A stretch of DNA of 64,000 nt from Streptomyces humidus (lineage in GTDB: Bacteria > Actinomycetota > Actinomycetes > Streptomycetales > Streptomycetaceae): positions 248,001 through 312,000 of the forward strand of contig NZ_BMTL01000006.1 of assembly GCF_014649655.1 (NCBI RefSeq), written 5' to 3'. The translations under genes and the position numbers were made by a program. Below the pieces are notes generated by a model. The model ran no database searches, was not told the DNA's origin, and saw only the letters and a program-made list of their open reading frames with translations. This document shows positions 15,762 to 23,178 of the stretch, piece by piece. Each line of letters begins with the position of its first letter. The stretch's first letter is position 1.

Positions 15762-16586
15762 ATGACCACGACCCTGCGGCCGACCGAGCCGCTGCAACGC
15801 GCCGCCGACGGAGCGCTGTCGCGCCACTACCAGGTGTGCGTCAACAGCCGTCCCGTCGGCGAGGTCCGCCTTTCCACGTCCCCCGACTTCGGTCCCGGCG
15901 TCGCCCGCCTCGCCGACCTGCGCATCGAGGAGCGGGATCGGGGCCGGGGCCGGGGCACGGTGGCGGCGCTGGCCGCCGAGGAGGTGGCCCGCGGCTGGGG
16001 CTGCACCCGGATCGAGCTCAGGGCGCCGGCCGACGCGGGGGCCGCGCTGCGCCTGGCGACGGCGCTCGGCTACGTCCACCGCAACCGCGGTATGGAGAAG
16101 ACCCTCGGCACCACCGCGCCCGCCCTGCCCGACGGCAGCCTGGGCCGGCCCATGACGGAAGCCGAGTTCGGGCCCTGGCTGGAGCAGGCCCTGGCCGGCT
16201 ATGCCCGGGAGTGGCGCGACCGCGGAGTGCCCGGGGACGAGGCGTGGGCCAGATCGCGGCGGGACCACGAGCGGCTGCTGCCGCAGGGCCTGGCGACGCC
16301 GGACACGCTGATCAGCATCCTGGAGCACGAAGGCGAACCGGTCGGCTTCCTCTGGGTGTCGGTGGCCGACGACAAGGCGTTCGTCTTCGACGTCGAGACC
16401 GACGAGGCCCACCGGGGCCGCGGCCACGGCCGTTCCCTGATGCTGCTGGCCGAAGCGCAGGCGATCGGGAACGGCAGGCCGGTCCTCGGCCTCAACGTGT
16501 TCGCCGGCAACACCCCGGCCGAGCGGCTGTACGAGTCGCTCGGGTACGTGCCGGTCGGCTACTCGATGTACAAGAGCCTGCTCTGA
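15762..16586 (+). CDS. Tandem-domain GNAT acetyltransferase
   Basis: The 274-aa product starts at ATG 15762 and contains two GNAT folds. The first (~20-115) has R-I-E-E-R-D-R-G-R-G-R-G, a normal-looking acetyl-CoA loop, and ends with A-L-G-Y. The second (~180-274) has D-E-A-H-R-G-R-G-H-G-R-S near 216-227 and N-T-P-A-E-R-L-Y-E-S-L-G-Y. Two-domain GNATs include mycothiol synthase, but this is a different, shorter protein and the substrate is unknown. It converges on the DsbA-like gene. Confidence 0.82.
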   Translation: MTTTLRPTEPLQRAADGALSRHYQVCVNSRPVGEVRLSTSPDFGPGVARLADLRIEERDRGRGRGTVAALAAEEVARGWGCTRIELRAPADAGAALRLATALGYVHRNRGMEKTLGTTAPALPDGSLGRPMTEAEFGPWLEQALAGYAREWRDRGVPGDEAWARSRRDHERLLPQGLATPDTLISILEHEGEPVGFLWVSVADDKAFVFDVETDEAHRGRGHGRSLMLLAEAQAIGNGRPVLGLNVFAGNTPAERLYESLGYVPVGYSMYKSLL

Positions 16587-16706
16587 GACACCGCCCGGCC
16601 GGGCGATCGGCCCGCCGACCGGGCGACGGGTCCGCCTGTCGGCCGGGGGCGGGGCGGGCGGTCCTCCTGCCGGCAGTCCGGCCGGCCGCCCTCGCCCTGC
16701 CGGGTG

Positions 16707-17327
16707 TCAGGCCTGTTCGGACAGCAGCCGGTCGGTGATCTCCTCGATCCGCCGGCGCAGCCCCTCCTGGGTCTTGCCGCCGTCCAGCCGCTCGCCGCCG
16801 ATGACGTACGTCGGGGTCCCGGTCACGCCGATCGCCTTGCCCTCGGCCTGGTCGGCGTCCACGATCAGGATGTGCCGGCCGTCGATCAGGGCGGTGTCGA
16901 ACTCCTCGGCGTCCAGGCCCAGTTCGTCGGCGACTTCGACCAGGAAGGGTTCACCCCTACGGTCCAGCTCCTCGACCCGGCCCAGCACGGCCTCGACGTA
17001 GGACCACCCCTGTCCCTGCTCCAGCGCCTCCTCGGCCGCCTGCGCGGCAGCGAAGGCGTGCTTGTGCTTCTCCAAGGGGAAGTGCCGCAGCCGCAGCTCC
17101 AGCCGGTCGCCGTAGCGGTCGCGCAGGGCGCGCAGATCGTCGAGCGCGCCACGGCAGTCGGGGCACTGCAGCTCGCACCAGACGTCGAGGACGACGGCCC
17201 GGGCAGGCCCCGGGGCGGGTGCGGCCGACGTCGGTGCGACGGGGGAGGAGGATCCGGTGGCGGCGGTGGATCCGGTGGATCCGGAGGAGACGGGGGAGGC
17301 CGAGGGGGTCGGGGGCGAGTCGCTCAT
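16707..17327 (-). CDS. DsbA-family thioredoxin-fold oxidoreductase
   Basis: The 206-aa product starts at ATG 17327. Residues 1-42 are a low-complexity Ser/Thr/Pro/Ala segment without a signal peptide. Then a thioredoxin fold begins (A-V-V-L-D-V-W-C-E-L-Q), with redox motif C-P-D-C at 55-58, a helical insertion (~80-160) and the cis-proline in G-T-P-T-Y near 175. It belongs with DsbA-like/FrnE-like oxidoreductases. The lack of a leader suggests a cytoplasmic site. The Cys pair is intact, so it is probably active in thiol-disulfide exchange; its partner is unknown. Confidence 0.85.
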   Translation of the reverse strand: MSDSPPTPSASPVSSGSTGSTAATGSSSPVAPTSAAPAPGPARAVVLDVWCELQCPDCRGALDDLRALRDRYGDRLELRLRHFPLEKHKHAFAAAQAAEEALEQGQGWSYVEAVLGRVEELDRRGEPFLVEVADELGLDAEEFDTALIDGRHILIVDADQAEGKAIGVTGTPTYVIGGERLDGGKTQEGLRRRIEEITDRLLSEQA

Positions 17328-17607
17328 GGGGCCAGTCTCCCAGCCCCTGCCCGGCCGCCCCCATCCGGACCCGAGGGTCACCCGCGCGCCGGTGTCGGGC
17401 GGGAGCCCGGGGCCCGACCAGGGGCGAGCCGGTACGACGCCTGCGGAGGAGCCGACCCGGAGATGTCCCTGATGTCCGGCCGGAGCATGGCCCGAGAGGC
17501 GCGCGCAGGTGCAGGATGGAGGGGACAGGGAAGGCGCGAGGAGCCTGCCACGGCCGTGCTGCCGAGTCCTCCGATCGCGCCCCGATGAGTTACGCCTGGA
17601 GGACCGG

Positions 17608-18057
17608 ATGATTGCCGAGACCGTCTGTTCCGCCGTCGCCGCGGCCGGCTTGGGCATCGCAGCGGTCACGGCCTATCGGAAGCGCTTCCTGAGCGCGGCC
17701 CGTATCGCGGCCTACTCCCTCGTGCCGCTCGGTCTGGTGATGACGGGCGCGGTCGGATGGGTCGCCGACACCGCCTTCAGCCCCACCGCCTGGGCGGGCT
17801 TCGTCGTGCTCGCCGGGGCCTGGGCCCTCTTCGCCACCACCCGGGCCGTGGAGCGCCGCCGCGGCGGCACCCGCAAGGAGCGCCGGGCCGCGGCCAGGGC
17901 CGCGCGGGCGGACGACGCGGTGGCCCCCGCCGCCTCGGCGCCCTCCCTCGGTCAGCCCTCCCGCCCGGCGTCCCGGCCCGCGGCCGCCCCCAGGACCACC
18001 GGCGGCTCCGAGGACTTCAGCGACATCGAGGCCATCCTCAAGAAGCACGGCATATGA
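17608..18057 (+). CDS. Membrane protein of unknown function
   Basis: The 149-aa product starts at ATG 17608, just after GGAGGA (17597-17603). Three hydrophobic segments are visible at about 5-22, 33-52 and 60-78, followed by an Arg/Ala-rich cytoplasmic tail with many R-R and A-A-R blocks and a low-complexity Ser/Pro stretch. The end, D-F-S-D-I-E-A-I-L-K-K-H-G-I, looks like a short conserved helix. I do not recognise the family. It is divergent from the DsbA-like gene. Confidence 0.75.
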   Translation: MIAETVCSAVAAAGLGIAAVTAYRKRFLSAARIAAYSLVPLGLVMTGAVGWVADTAFSPTAWAGFVVLAGAWALFATTRAVERRRGGTRKERRAAARAARADDAVAPAASAPSLGQPSRPASRPAAAPRTTGGSEDFSDIEAILKKHGI

Positions 18058-18259
18058 AGCGGCGGTGGAGGCGGACACAGTGAGCGGCCTCGCCCGAACC
18101 ACGGCAGGCGGGGCCGGCCCCGAAACGACACAGTCGGCCCGCGCGTGCGCGGAAATGATCACGGCCTGAAACCGACGTCACGGATTCCGGCGAACTCCCG
18201 CTCAATCCGTGCGTGTTGATCGCGCAAGGGGTGCTGCCTGCGTCATCATCGCCCGCGAG

Positions 18260-18412
18260 ATGCTGGACACGACACAGAGCGACTCCGCGCCGCCTCAGGA
18301 CGAGCCGCGCGGGTGCCTCTTCGCCCTTTCCCAGCCACCGCTGATGATCTTCCTTGCGGTGATCGGGTGTCTGCTGCTCATGGCTTCGCTGCATGACCTG
18401 CTGCTGCTGTGA
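18260..18412 (+). CDS. Small single-pass membrane protein
   Basis: A 50-aa product from ATG 18260, with CGCGAG just upstream as a weak ribosome site. The N-terminal half is polar (M-L-D-T-T-Q-S-D-S-A-P-P). A hydrophobic helix follows (P-L-M-I-F-L-A-V-I-G-C-L-L-L-M-A, about 28-43) and the end is D-L-L-L-L. A longer frame from 18209 is open, but the part before 18260 looks less coding. The function is unknown. Confidence 0.55.
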   Translation: MLDTTQSDSAPPQDEPRGCLFALSQPPLMIFLAVIGCLLLMASLHDLLLL

Positions 18413-18426
18413 GCCGTACCCGCGGT

Positions 18427-18447
18427 CCCCGGCGTCACCCGCCGGGG
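18427..18447. terminator. Hairpin between convergent genes
   Basis: CCCCGGCG (18427-18434) pairs with CGCCGGGG (18440-18447) around a 5-nt loop, between the small membrane gene and the end of the CGNR gene on the other strand. Confidence 0.55.
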
Positions 18448-18496
18448 CCCGTCGGCATCGAGCGGCCTTCCGGCATCCCCCTGCGCGGCGAGATCC

Positions 18497-19057
18497 TCAG
18501 CCCGCGGCCTCCTTGCGGCGCGCCCGGTAGGCGGCCACATGCAGGCGGTTGCCGCAGGTGCGGCTGTCGCAGTACCGGCGGGACCTGTTGCGTGAGAGGT
18601 CGACGAAGGCACGCCGGCAGTCCGGAGCCTCGCACCGCCGCAGCCTTTCCTGCTCCCCGGCCACCACGAAGAACGCCAGCGCCATCCCGCAGTCGGCCGC
18701 CAGGTGGTCGGCGACGGACGCGCCGGGCGCGAAATAGTGCACATGCCAGTCGTAGCCGTCGTGGTCGGTGAGACGGGGGGTGGTGCCCGCGGCTGCCACG
18801 AGGTCGTTGATCAGTCCGGCCGCGACCCGTGGGTCCGTCGCTGCGAAGATCCCCGCGAAGCGCCCACGAATCTTGCGCACGGCCGACAGGTCGAACTCGG
18901 AGAGCACGCCGACGTCGCTTATTTCGTGCTTTCGCACGAAGTCCTCGAGGGCGGCGACATCCGGCAGCGCGTCCGGGGTCGTGCCGTCCTCCGGGGCGGT
19001 GTTCACCAGATCGACCACGGTGTCGAGCGCACACCGGGTGTCGTGGGTGATCAGCAC
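18497..19057 (-). CDS. CGNR zinc-finger regulator (ABATE domain)
   Basis: The 186-aa product starts at GTG 19057, 6 nt after AGGGAG; the open frame further upstream is Arg/Pro-rich and probably non-coding. Residues ~1-130 match the ABATE (stress-induced) domain: L-D-T-V-V-D-L-V-N-T near the start, then R-F-A-G-I-F and L-N/A-A-A-G patterns. Residues ~138-180 are the CGNR zinc finger: C-E-A-P-D-C, then R-Y-C-D-S-R-T-C-G-N-R near 163-173. Such proteins are putative DNA-binding regulators in actinobacteria. The target is unknown. Confidence 0.87.
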   Translation of the reverse strand: MLITHDTRCALDTVVDLVNTAPEDGTTPDALPDVAALEDFVRKHEISDVGVLSEFDLSAVRKIRGRFAGIFAATDPRVAAGLINDLVAAAGTTPRLTDHDGYDWHVHYFAPGASVADHLAADCGMALAFFVVAGEQERLRRCEAPDCRRAFVDLSRNRSRRYCDSRTCGNRLHVAAYRARRKEAAG

Positions 19058-19212
19058 GTTTCGCTCCCTGGCCTGGAGGTCGGGCGGGTGCCCGCCGATG
19101 CTGGCCGATGGTAGCCGCACCGGGCCGCCGAACCACCGCCGATCGGGACCCGGATTCGGGCGCCCGGGAACCACGGACGCCCGGGAGAGCTCCCCAGGGC
19201 GGCCGCGGACAC

Positions 19213-19252
19213 GCCGACGCCGCCCCACGGCAGCCCGTGGCGCGGCGTCGGC
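19213..19252 (-). terminator. Two-level hairpin downstream of ssgB
   Basis: The outer arms GCCGACGCCGC (19213-19223) and GCGGCGTCGGC (19242-19252) enclose a second stem CCACGG/CCGTGG with a 4-nt loop. It lies about 80 nt past the ssgB stop on the ssgB strand. Confidence 0.65.
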
Positions 19253-19330
19253 CATGCCCTATGCGGTTGTATCCAGCCCGAACCGTCTCCCCGAGTGGAC
19301 GGCGCCGGGCGGCTCGGTGTGAGCCTCGCC

Positions 19331-19744
19331 CTAGCTCTCCGCCAGGATGTGCGAGAGCTCTTGGTCGAGATCGAAGTGCCGGTGTTCCGTGCCGGGAGGC
19401 ACGGCGGCGTCCGTCCGCTTCAGGAAGGACTCCAGGGCCCGCGCCGGGGCCTCGAGGAGCGCTTCGCCCTCAGGAGAGCTCAGGGCGATGCAGACGACAC
19501 CCTGACCGTGGCTGCGCGACGGCCAGACACGGACGTCGCCGGTGCCGGTGGGCCGGTGCAGGCCTTCGGCCAGGAGGTCGCGGGCGAACACCCACTCGAC
19601 GGTCTCTTCGGCTCCGGTGTGGAAGGTGGCGTGCACGGCGTAGGGGTCGGCCGTGTCGTACCGCAGGCCTGCGGGGACAGGCAGGGAGGACTCGCTCGAC
19701 ACAACGAGGCGCAGGTGCAGCTCGCAGCTGACCGTGGTGTTCAT
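19331..19744 (-). CDS. ssgB: Sporulation-specific cell division protein SsgB
   Basis: The 137-aa product starts at ATG 19744. The sequence is the very conserved SsgB, with start M-N-T-T-V-S-C-E-L-H-L-R-L, the central E-W-V-F-A-R-D-L-L-A-E-G-L and the end L-S-H-I-L-A-E-S. In Streptomyces, SsgB with SsgA marks division sites in aerial hyphae and recruits FtsZ, so it is needed for sporulation septa. The gene stands alone on the reverse strand with a long upstream region (19745-19935) containing a candidate sigma-H-type promoter. Confidence 0.97.
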   Translation of the reverse strand: MNTTVSCELHLRLVVSSESSLPVPAGLRYDTADPYAVHATFHTGAEETVEWVFARDLLAEGLHRPTGTGDVRVWPSRSHGQGVVCIALSSPEGEALLEAPARALESFLKRTDAAVPPGTEHRHFDLDQELSHILAES

Positions 19745-19803
19745 AAGCGCCAGGGCCTTTCGCTCAGTGTGCGCTCGGGGATTCGCACGTCGGCGAAATC
19801 GAC

Positions 19804-19829
19804 ATGCCACCTACGGTGCCGTTGTAAAC
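19804..19829 (-). promoter_or_regulatory. Candidate sigma-H-type promoter of ssgB
   Basis: Read on the reverse strand, GTTTAC (19829-19824) is followed after 13 nt by GTGGCAT (19810-19804). This resembles the GTTT...GGGTAT pattern of sigma-B/H-type promoters. Literature reports sigma-H control of ssgB in S. coelicolor. The -10 match is loose. Confidence 0.4.
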
Positions 19830-19896
19830 CCCTCTGCGTGTTTTGCGTGCCTTTACGTAACTCTTCCGGCCGACAGCTCGTTCGCGTAGTGCCACC

Positions 19897-19913
19897 ATTC
19901 CGGTGACCGGAAT
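19897..19913. promoter_or_regulatory. Perfect 17-bp palindrome (operator-like)
   Basis: ATTCCGGT-G-ACCGGAAT is an exact inverted repeat. It lies just upstream of the TAGGGT -10-like element (19922-19927) of the next gene and in the divergent region with ssgB, so it may be a binding site for a dimeric repressor. Confidence 0.5.
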
Positions 19914-19921
19914 CTCTCGGG

Positions 19922-19927
19922 TAGGGT
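19922..19927 (+). promoter_or_regulatory. -10 element TAGGGT placed for a leaderless transcript
   Basis: TAGGGT ends 8 nt before ATG 19936, and there is no Shine-Dalgarno in between. A poor -35 (TTCCGG at 19898, spacer 18) overlaps the palindrome. Confidence 0.4.
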
Positions 19928-19935
19928 CTGGCTGT

Positions 19936-20397
19936 ATGAATACGGGGAGTGACGAGTCCGGCGACGCGGTCGTGGCGGCGGACGGGGCGAAACCGGACGG
20001 AGCGGTGCGGGAACAGGACGGACAGGGGCTCGGCTCCAGGGCTCCCGAATTCGTCAAGGCGCGCCGTGTGCTGCACCTGAGCTGGCAGGTCGGCGTCTTC
20101 GTGCTCGGCCTCGCCGTGGTGGGCGCCGGCATCGTCATGCTGCCGCTCCCCGGCCCCGGCTGGGTCGTGATCTTCGGCGGCATGGCGATCTGGGCGACCG
20201 AGTTCGTCTGGGCCCAGCTGGTGCTCCGCTGGACCAAGCGCAAGGTCACCGAGGCGGCCCAGCGTGCCCTGGACCCGAAGGTCCGGCGCCGCAACATCAT
20301 CCTGACCTCGATCGGCCTGGTGGTCATCGGTGCGCTGCTGGGGGTCTACCTGTGGAAGTTCGGCCTGGAGATGCCCTGGAAGATCAAGGATCAGTGA
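19936..20397 (+). CDS. PGPGW-motif membrane protein (TIGR02611-type)
   Basis: The 153-aa product starts at ATG 19936. After a ~45-residue polar N-terminus, a hydrophobic pair (~51-88) carries L-P-L-P-G-P-G-W-V-V near 69-78, the PGPGW signature. A basic loop (R-W-T-K-R-K-V-T-E-A) and another membrane segment (~122-142) follow. This small family is common in actinobacteria and its function is unknown. The upstream -10-like hexamer suggests a leaderless message. An upstream frame from 19903 would run through the promoter and is not favoured. Confidence 0.83.
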   Translation: MNTGSDESGDAVVAADGAKPDGAVREQDGQGLGSRAPEFVKARRVLHLSWQVGVFVLGLAVVGAGIVMLPLPGPGWVVIFGGMAIWATEFVWAQLVLRWTKRKVTEAAQRALDPKVRRRNIILTSIGLVVIGALLGVYLWKFGLEMPWKIKDQ

Positions 20398-20487
20398 TCC
20401 GCGGCGGCCTGGGCGCCGGGACCTCCGTCCGCCTCTGTACATGGTCACAGTCACCCCCTGACATGGGGTAATGTTCTTCCTGCGTCC

Positions 20488-20559
20488 GGGCGATTAGCTC
20501 AGTGGGAGAGCGCTTCGTTCACACCGAAGAGGTCACTGGTTCGAACCCAGTATCGCCCA
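20488..20559 (+). tRNA. tRNA-Val (CAC), copy 1
   Basis: 72 nt: acceptor GGGCGAT/ATCGCCC, A discriminator, anticodon loop TTCACAC giving CAC. It is identical to the copy at 31415-31486. A perfect hairpin follows 7 nt later. Confidence 0.96.
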
Positions 20560-20566
20560 CCCGGAA

Positions 20567-20602
20567 CGTCGGGCCGTCTGCGAGAACGCAGACGGCCCGA
20601 CG
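20567..20602 (+). terminator. Terminator of tRNA-Val copy 1
   Basis: A perfect 16-bp stem (20567-20582 with 20587-20602) with an AGAA loop. Confidence 0.85.
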
Positions 20603-21778
20603 TCGTTCGCGGCCGCTCATGCCTGACGGCCACACACAGGAACCCGCGGGACGGTCCCCTCTCTGCGGCTTGTGCGGCTCGCGTGCCGCCCATGCGTCCC
20701 GTCGCGGCCCGTGGCCCGCGGCTCTCGCAGTTCCCACAACCTGACTACCGCGGCGGTCGTGGCCTGTGGGGCCACGGGGGCTCCTGTGGCCAGCCTCGCG
20801 CCCTCTCTCGCCCCTCGCCCCGCTCCGGACGGCTTCGGCGGACGGCCCTTACCGGCCTCCCCGCGGCGGTGGCGGCGGATGTCGGCGGCCCCTCCCGTCG
20901 GTCCGGGTGGGCGAGGTCTTCCGGGTGCCGCATCGGCTCCGGCGGCTGATCCTGCTAGCCTCCCGCCGGCTCTGGCGGCGGGTGCTGCGACCTCCCGCCG
21001 GCTCTGGCGACGGGTGCCGCGACCTCTCCCGTGGGGCCTGGCCGGCGGCTCTCCCGGCATTCCCGTCGGCCGCTCTTCCTGGCGTTCCCGTCGGCTCCTG
21101 CGCGCGGTTCCACCGGCCCCTTCGCCGCCCCTTCGCCGGCCCCTTCGTCGGTCCCTGTGACCTGGTCCGTCTCCGTCGACCTCTGCCGTCCGGCCCCGCC
21201 GTCCCCTCGACGGCCCTGTGGCTGGTCAGCAGCGCCCCTGTGACCTTCCGCGCGCCGTTGCTCCTCGCGCGGGGCGCCGACGGTGCGCGAAGCCTGCGAC
21301 GTGCCCCGTCGTGCCCCGTGCCGCCTTCCGTCGGATCCCCGCCCCGAGGGTCCCGTGCCTCCCAGCGTGATCCGGAGCGCCTCCTTGGCCGACCTCCGGC
21401 TTGCTTGTTCGACCCCCACCCCCAGAACGTCCCTGGAGTTCACCTCTCCCCGACGAACCCGCCCCCCGTACGCTCCGTCACCCTCACCGTCCGCCCTTGC
21501 GTGCCGCCCTCACCACCGCCCCCCCGTTCCACTGGCCGCGTCGCTGGCGGACCGTCAGTTTCAGTCCTGTTCGCGGTCCTTGCTTCCCGGTCAAGGTCAA
21601 CCATCTTTCTCCAGAAGGTTTTCGGCAGTGCGGTACTCGCGTGCCAAGCCTGATCTTCTGTTCGATGCGCCGAACGGATGCCTCTCACCAGGTAGTTCAC
21701 CCCCGGGAGGGCGTCGAACTGTCCGGGTGTGGCCGCCCCGCCGCGGAGTCGGCGCGCAAGAAATTCCTGTCCGAATCA
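20603..21778. other. Long stretch without a recognisable gene
   Basis: About 1.2 kb between the tRNA terminator and the ABC promoter. Open frames on both strands give Arg/Pro/Gly-rich products with no fold, no good starts and no ribosome sites, so I call no gene. The plus strand is strongly pyrimidine-biased from about 20880 to 21540, with many CCCGTCGG- and CCTTCGCCGG-like short motifs and one 32-bp tandem duplication. From about 21580 the GC content drops and the sequence looks like ordinary upstream DNA. A decayed gene or an unknown RNA is possible; I see no match to RNase P, tmRNA or SRP RNA signatures. Confidence 0.6.
20959..21022. repeat. 32-bp tandem duplication
   Basis: Units 20959-20990 and 20991-21022 both begin CCTCCCGCCGGCTCTGGCG and differ at two positions. 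A third, more degraded start (CCTCTCCCG) follows. Confidence 0.85.
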
Positions 21779-21807
21779 TTGACGCTCTCTCAACCCCCTC
21801 GTACCTT
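21779..21807 (+). promoter_or_regulatory. Vegetative promoter of the sugar ABC operon
   Basis: TTGACG (21779-21784), a 17-nt spacer and TACCTT (21802-21807) match the HrdB-type consensus well. The start point would be near 21814, about 60 nt before the binding-protein GTG. Confidence 0.75.
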
Positions 21808-21815
21808 GTGCCAGC

Positions 21816-21839
21816 AAGCGCTTTCTTGAAACGATTCAT
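21816..21839. promoter_or_regulatory. LacI-type operator-like palindromes
   Basis: AAGCGCTT (21816-21823) and TTGAAACGATTCAT (21826-21839, centred on CG) lie right after the predicted transcription start. Both resemble half-site pairs used by LacI-family sugar regulators, and their position would block elongation or initiation. No LacI gene is next to the operon. Confidence 0.55.
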
Positions 21840-21874
21840 GCAAGCGGCAACGACGCTGCGGGGAGGGCCCGACT

Positions 21875-23164
21875 GTGGGAACCGGCAGGAATGTTGAGAG
21901 GCGAACGATCCTCAAGGCCGCGGGGGCGACGGCGGCCACGCTGGGCCTGGCCACGACCACCGGGTGCGGGGGAGACAGCGGGACTTCCGCGGACGGGACG
22001 GTGACGATCCGTTACGCGTGGTGGGGCGGCGAGCCGCGCACCATCGCCATCAAGAAGACGATCGCGCTCTTCGAGAAGAAGTATCCGAAGATCAAGATCA
22101 AGCCCGAATTCACCGACTACGAGGCGTTCTGGGAGAAGTTCCAGACCCAGGCCTCCGGTGGGAATCCGCCGGACGTCTTCCAGAATGCGGTCGGCTTTCT
22201 GCGTAAGTACGACAAGCGCGGTGTTCTGATGGATCTCAAGGCGCAGGCGGACGCGGGGAATCTGAAGCTGGAGAACTTCCGCAACGGTGTTCTGGCGAAC
22301 GGTCAGGTCGACGGCAAGCAGATCGGCATACCCGTCGGCGCCAACACCATGGCGCTGGTGATCGACCAGAAGGCTTTCAAGCGGGCGGGCGTCGAGGCGA
22401 AGTTCGGCTGGACCTGGACCGAGTACTTCGCCGCGCTGCAGACGATCCAGGACAAGCTGAAGATCGCCGGCGACACGGGCTACTTCGCGATCATGTACCT
22501 CTACGACCTCTACCTGCGGCAGAACGGCAAGGCCTTCTTCACCGACTCCGCTCTCGGTTTCACCGAGGAAGACGTGACCCAGTGGTGGGAGGACGGCTAC
22601 AAACGCGTCAAGTCCGGGCTCGTCGCCGACCCGAAGAAGATCGAGCAGGCCAAGCCGAAGTCGGGACTCTCGGCGGGCCTCGCCGCGTCCGAATTCACCT
22701 GGGACAACTTCTCCATCCGTTACCAGGGCGAGGGCGATTCGGACTACGGGCTCGCGCCGATTCCCACCACGGACGGCAAGAACACCGGCCAGTACCTCGG
22801 CTCGCTGATGCTGAGCGCCTTCTCCGGGACCAAGCACCCGAAGGAAGCGGCCCAGTTCATCGACTTCATGGTGCACGACCCCGAGGTCGGCAAGATCATG
22901 GGCTACGACCGCGGCATCCTCGCCACCACCGAGCAGTACGACGCCTTCAAGCCGGCGGACGCGCAGAACAAGGGCGTCGCGGCCTACGAGGACGAGGTCG
23001 CCAAGGCGGGCGTGCTGGGGAAGATCACTCCGCACCCGTCCGGCGCGGACGTCATCGAGGCGGCCTTCCTGCGCATCGGCGGTGAGGTCGCCCAGGGCAA
23101 GACCAAGCCGGCCGACGCCGCGAAGGCGCTGTTCAGTGAGGCCAAGGCCGCGTTCGCGGGCTGA
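21875..23164 (+). CDS. Sugar ABC transporter substrate-binding lipoprotein (Tat-type leader)
   Basis: The 429-aa product starts at GTG 21875, 8 nt after GGGAGGG. The leader has twin arginines (R9-R10 in E-R-R-T-I-L-K) and a lipobox ending T-T-T-G-C, with Cys31 as the lipidated residue. The mature part is a family 1 extracellular solute-binding protein: I-R-Y-A-W-W-G-G near 44, F-E-K-K-Y-P-K-I-K-I, then G-G-N-P-P-D-V-F-Q. It captures an oligosaccharide outside the membrane for the two permeases that follow. Given the linked rhamnogalacturonan lyase, pectin-derived disaccharides are a plausible ligand. Some codons are less GC-rich than in neighbouring genes. Confidence 0.93.
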   Translation: MGTGRNVERRTILKAAGATAATLGLATTTGCGGDSGTSADGTVTIRYAWWGGEPRTIAIKKTIALFEKKYPKIKIKPEFTDYEAFWEKFQTQASGGNPPDVFQNAVGFLRKYDKRGVLMDLKAQADAGNLKLENFRNGVLANGQVDGKQIGIPVGANTMALVIDQKAFKRAGVEAKFGWTWTEYFAALQTIQDKLKIAGDTGYFAIMYLYDLYLRQNGKAFFTDSALGFTEEDVTQWWEDGYKRVKSGLVADPKKIEQAKPKSGLSAGLAASEFTWDNFSIRYQGEGDSDYGLAPIPTTDGKNTGQYLGSLMLSAFSGTKHPKEAAQFIDFMVHDPEVGKIMGYDRGILATTEQYDAFKPADAQNKGVAAYEDEVAKAGVLGKITPHPSGADVIEAAFLRIGGEVAQGKTKPADAAKALFSEAKAAFAG

Positions 23165-23178
23165 GGGGACGTACCGCC

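Noticed and set aside
20766..21653. 295-codon plus-strand frame in the gene-free stretch
   Set aside because: Arg/Pro/Ser-rich product from short DNA repeats, no ribosome site, and no recognisable domain; it also shares the space with equally long frames on the other strand.
20603..21778. CRISPR array or RNase P/tmRNA gene
   Set aside because: Repeats are tandem without spacers and vary in sequence; no signature motifs of these RNAs were found.
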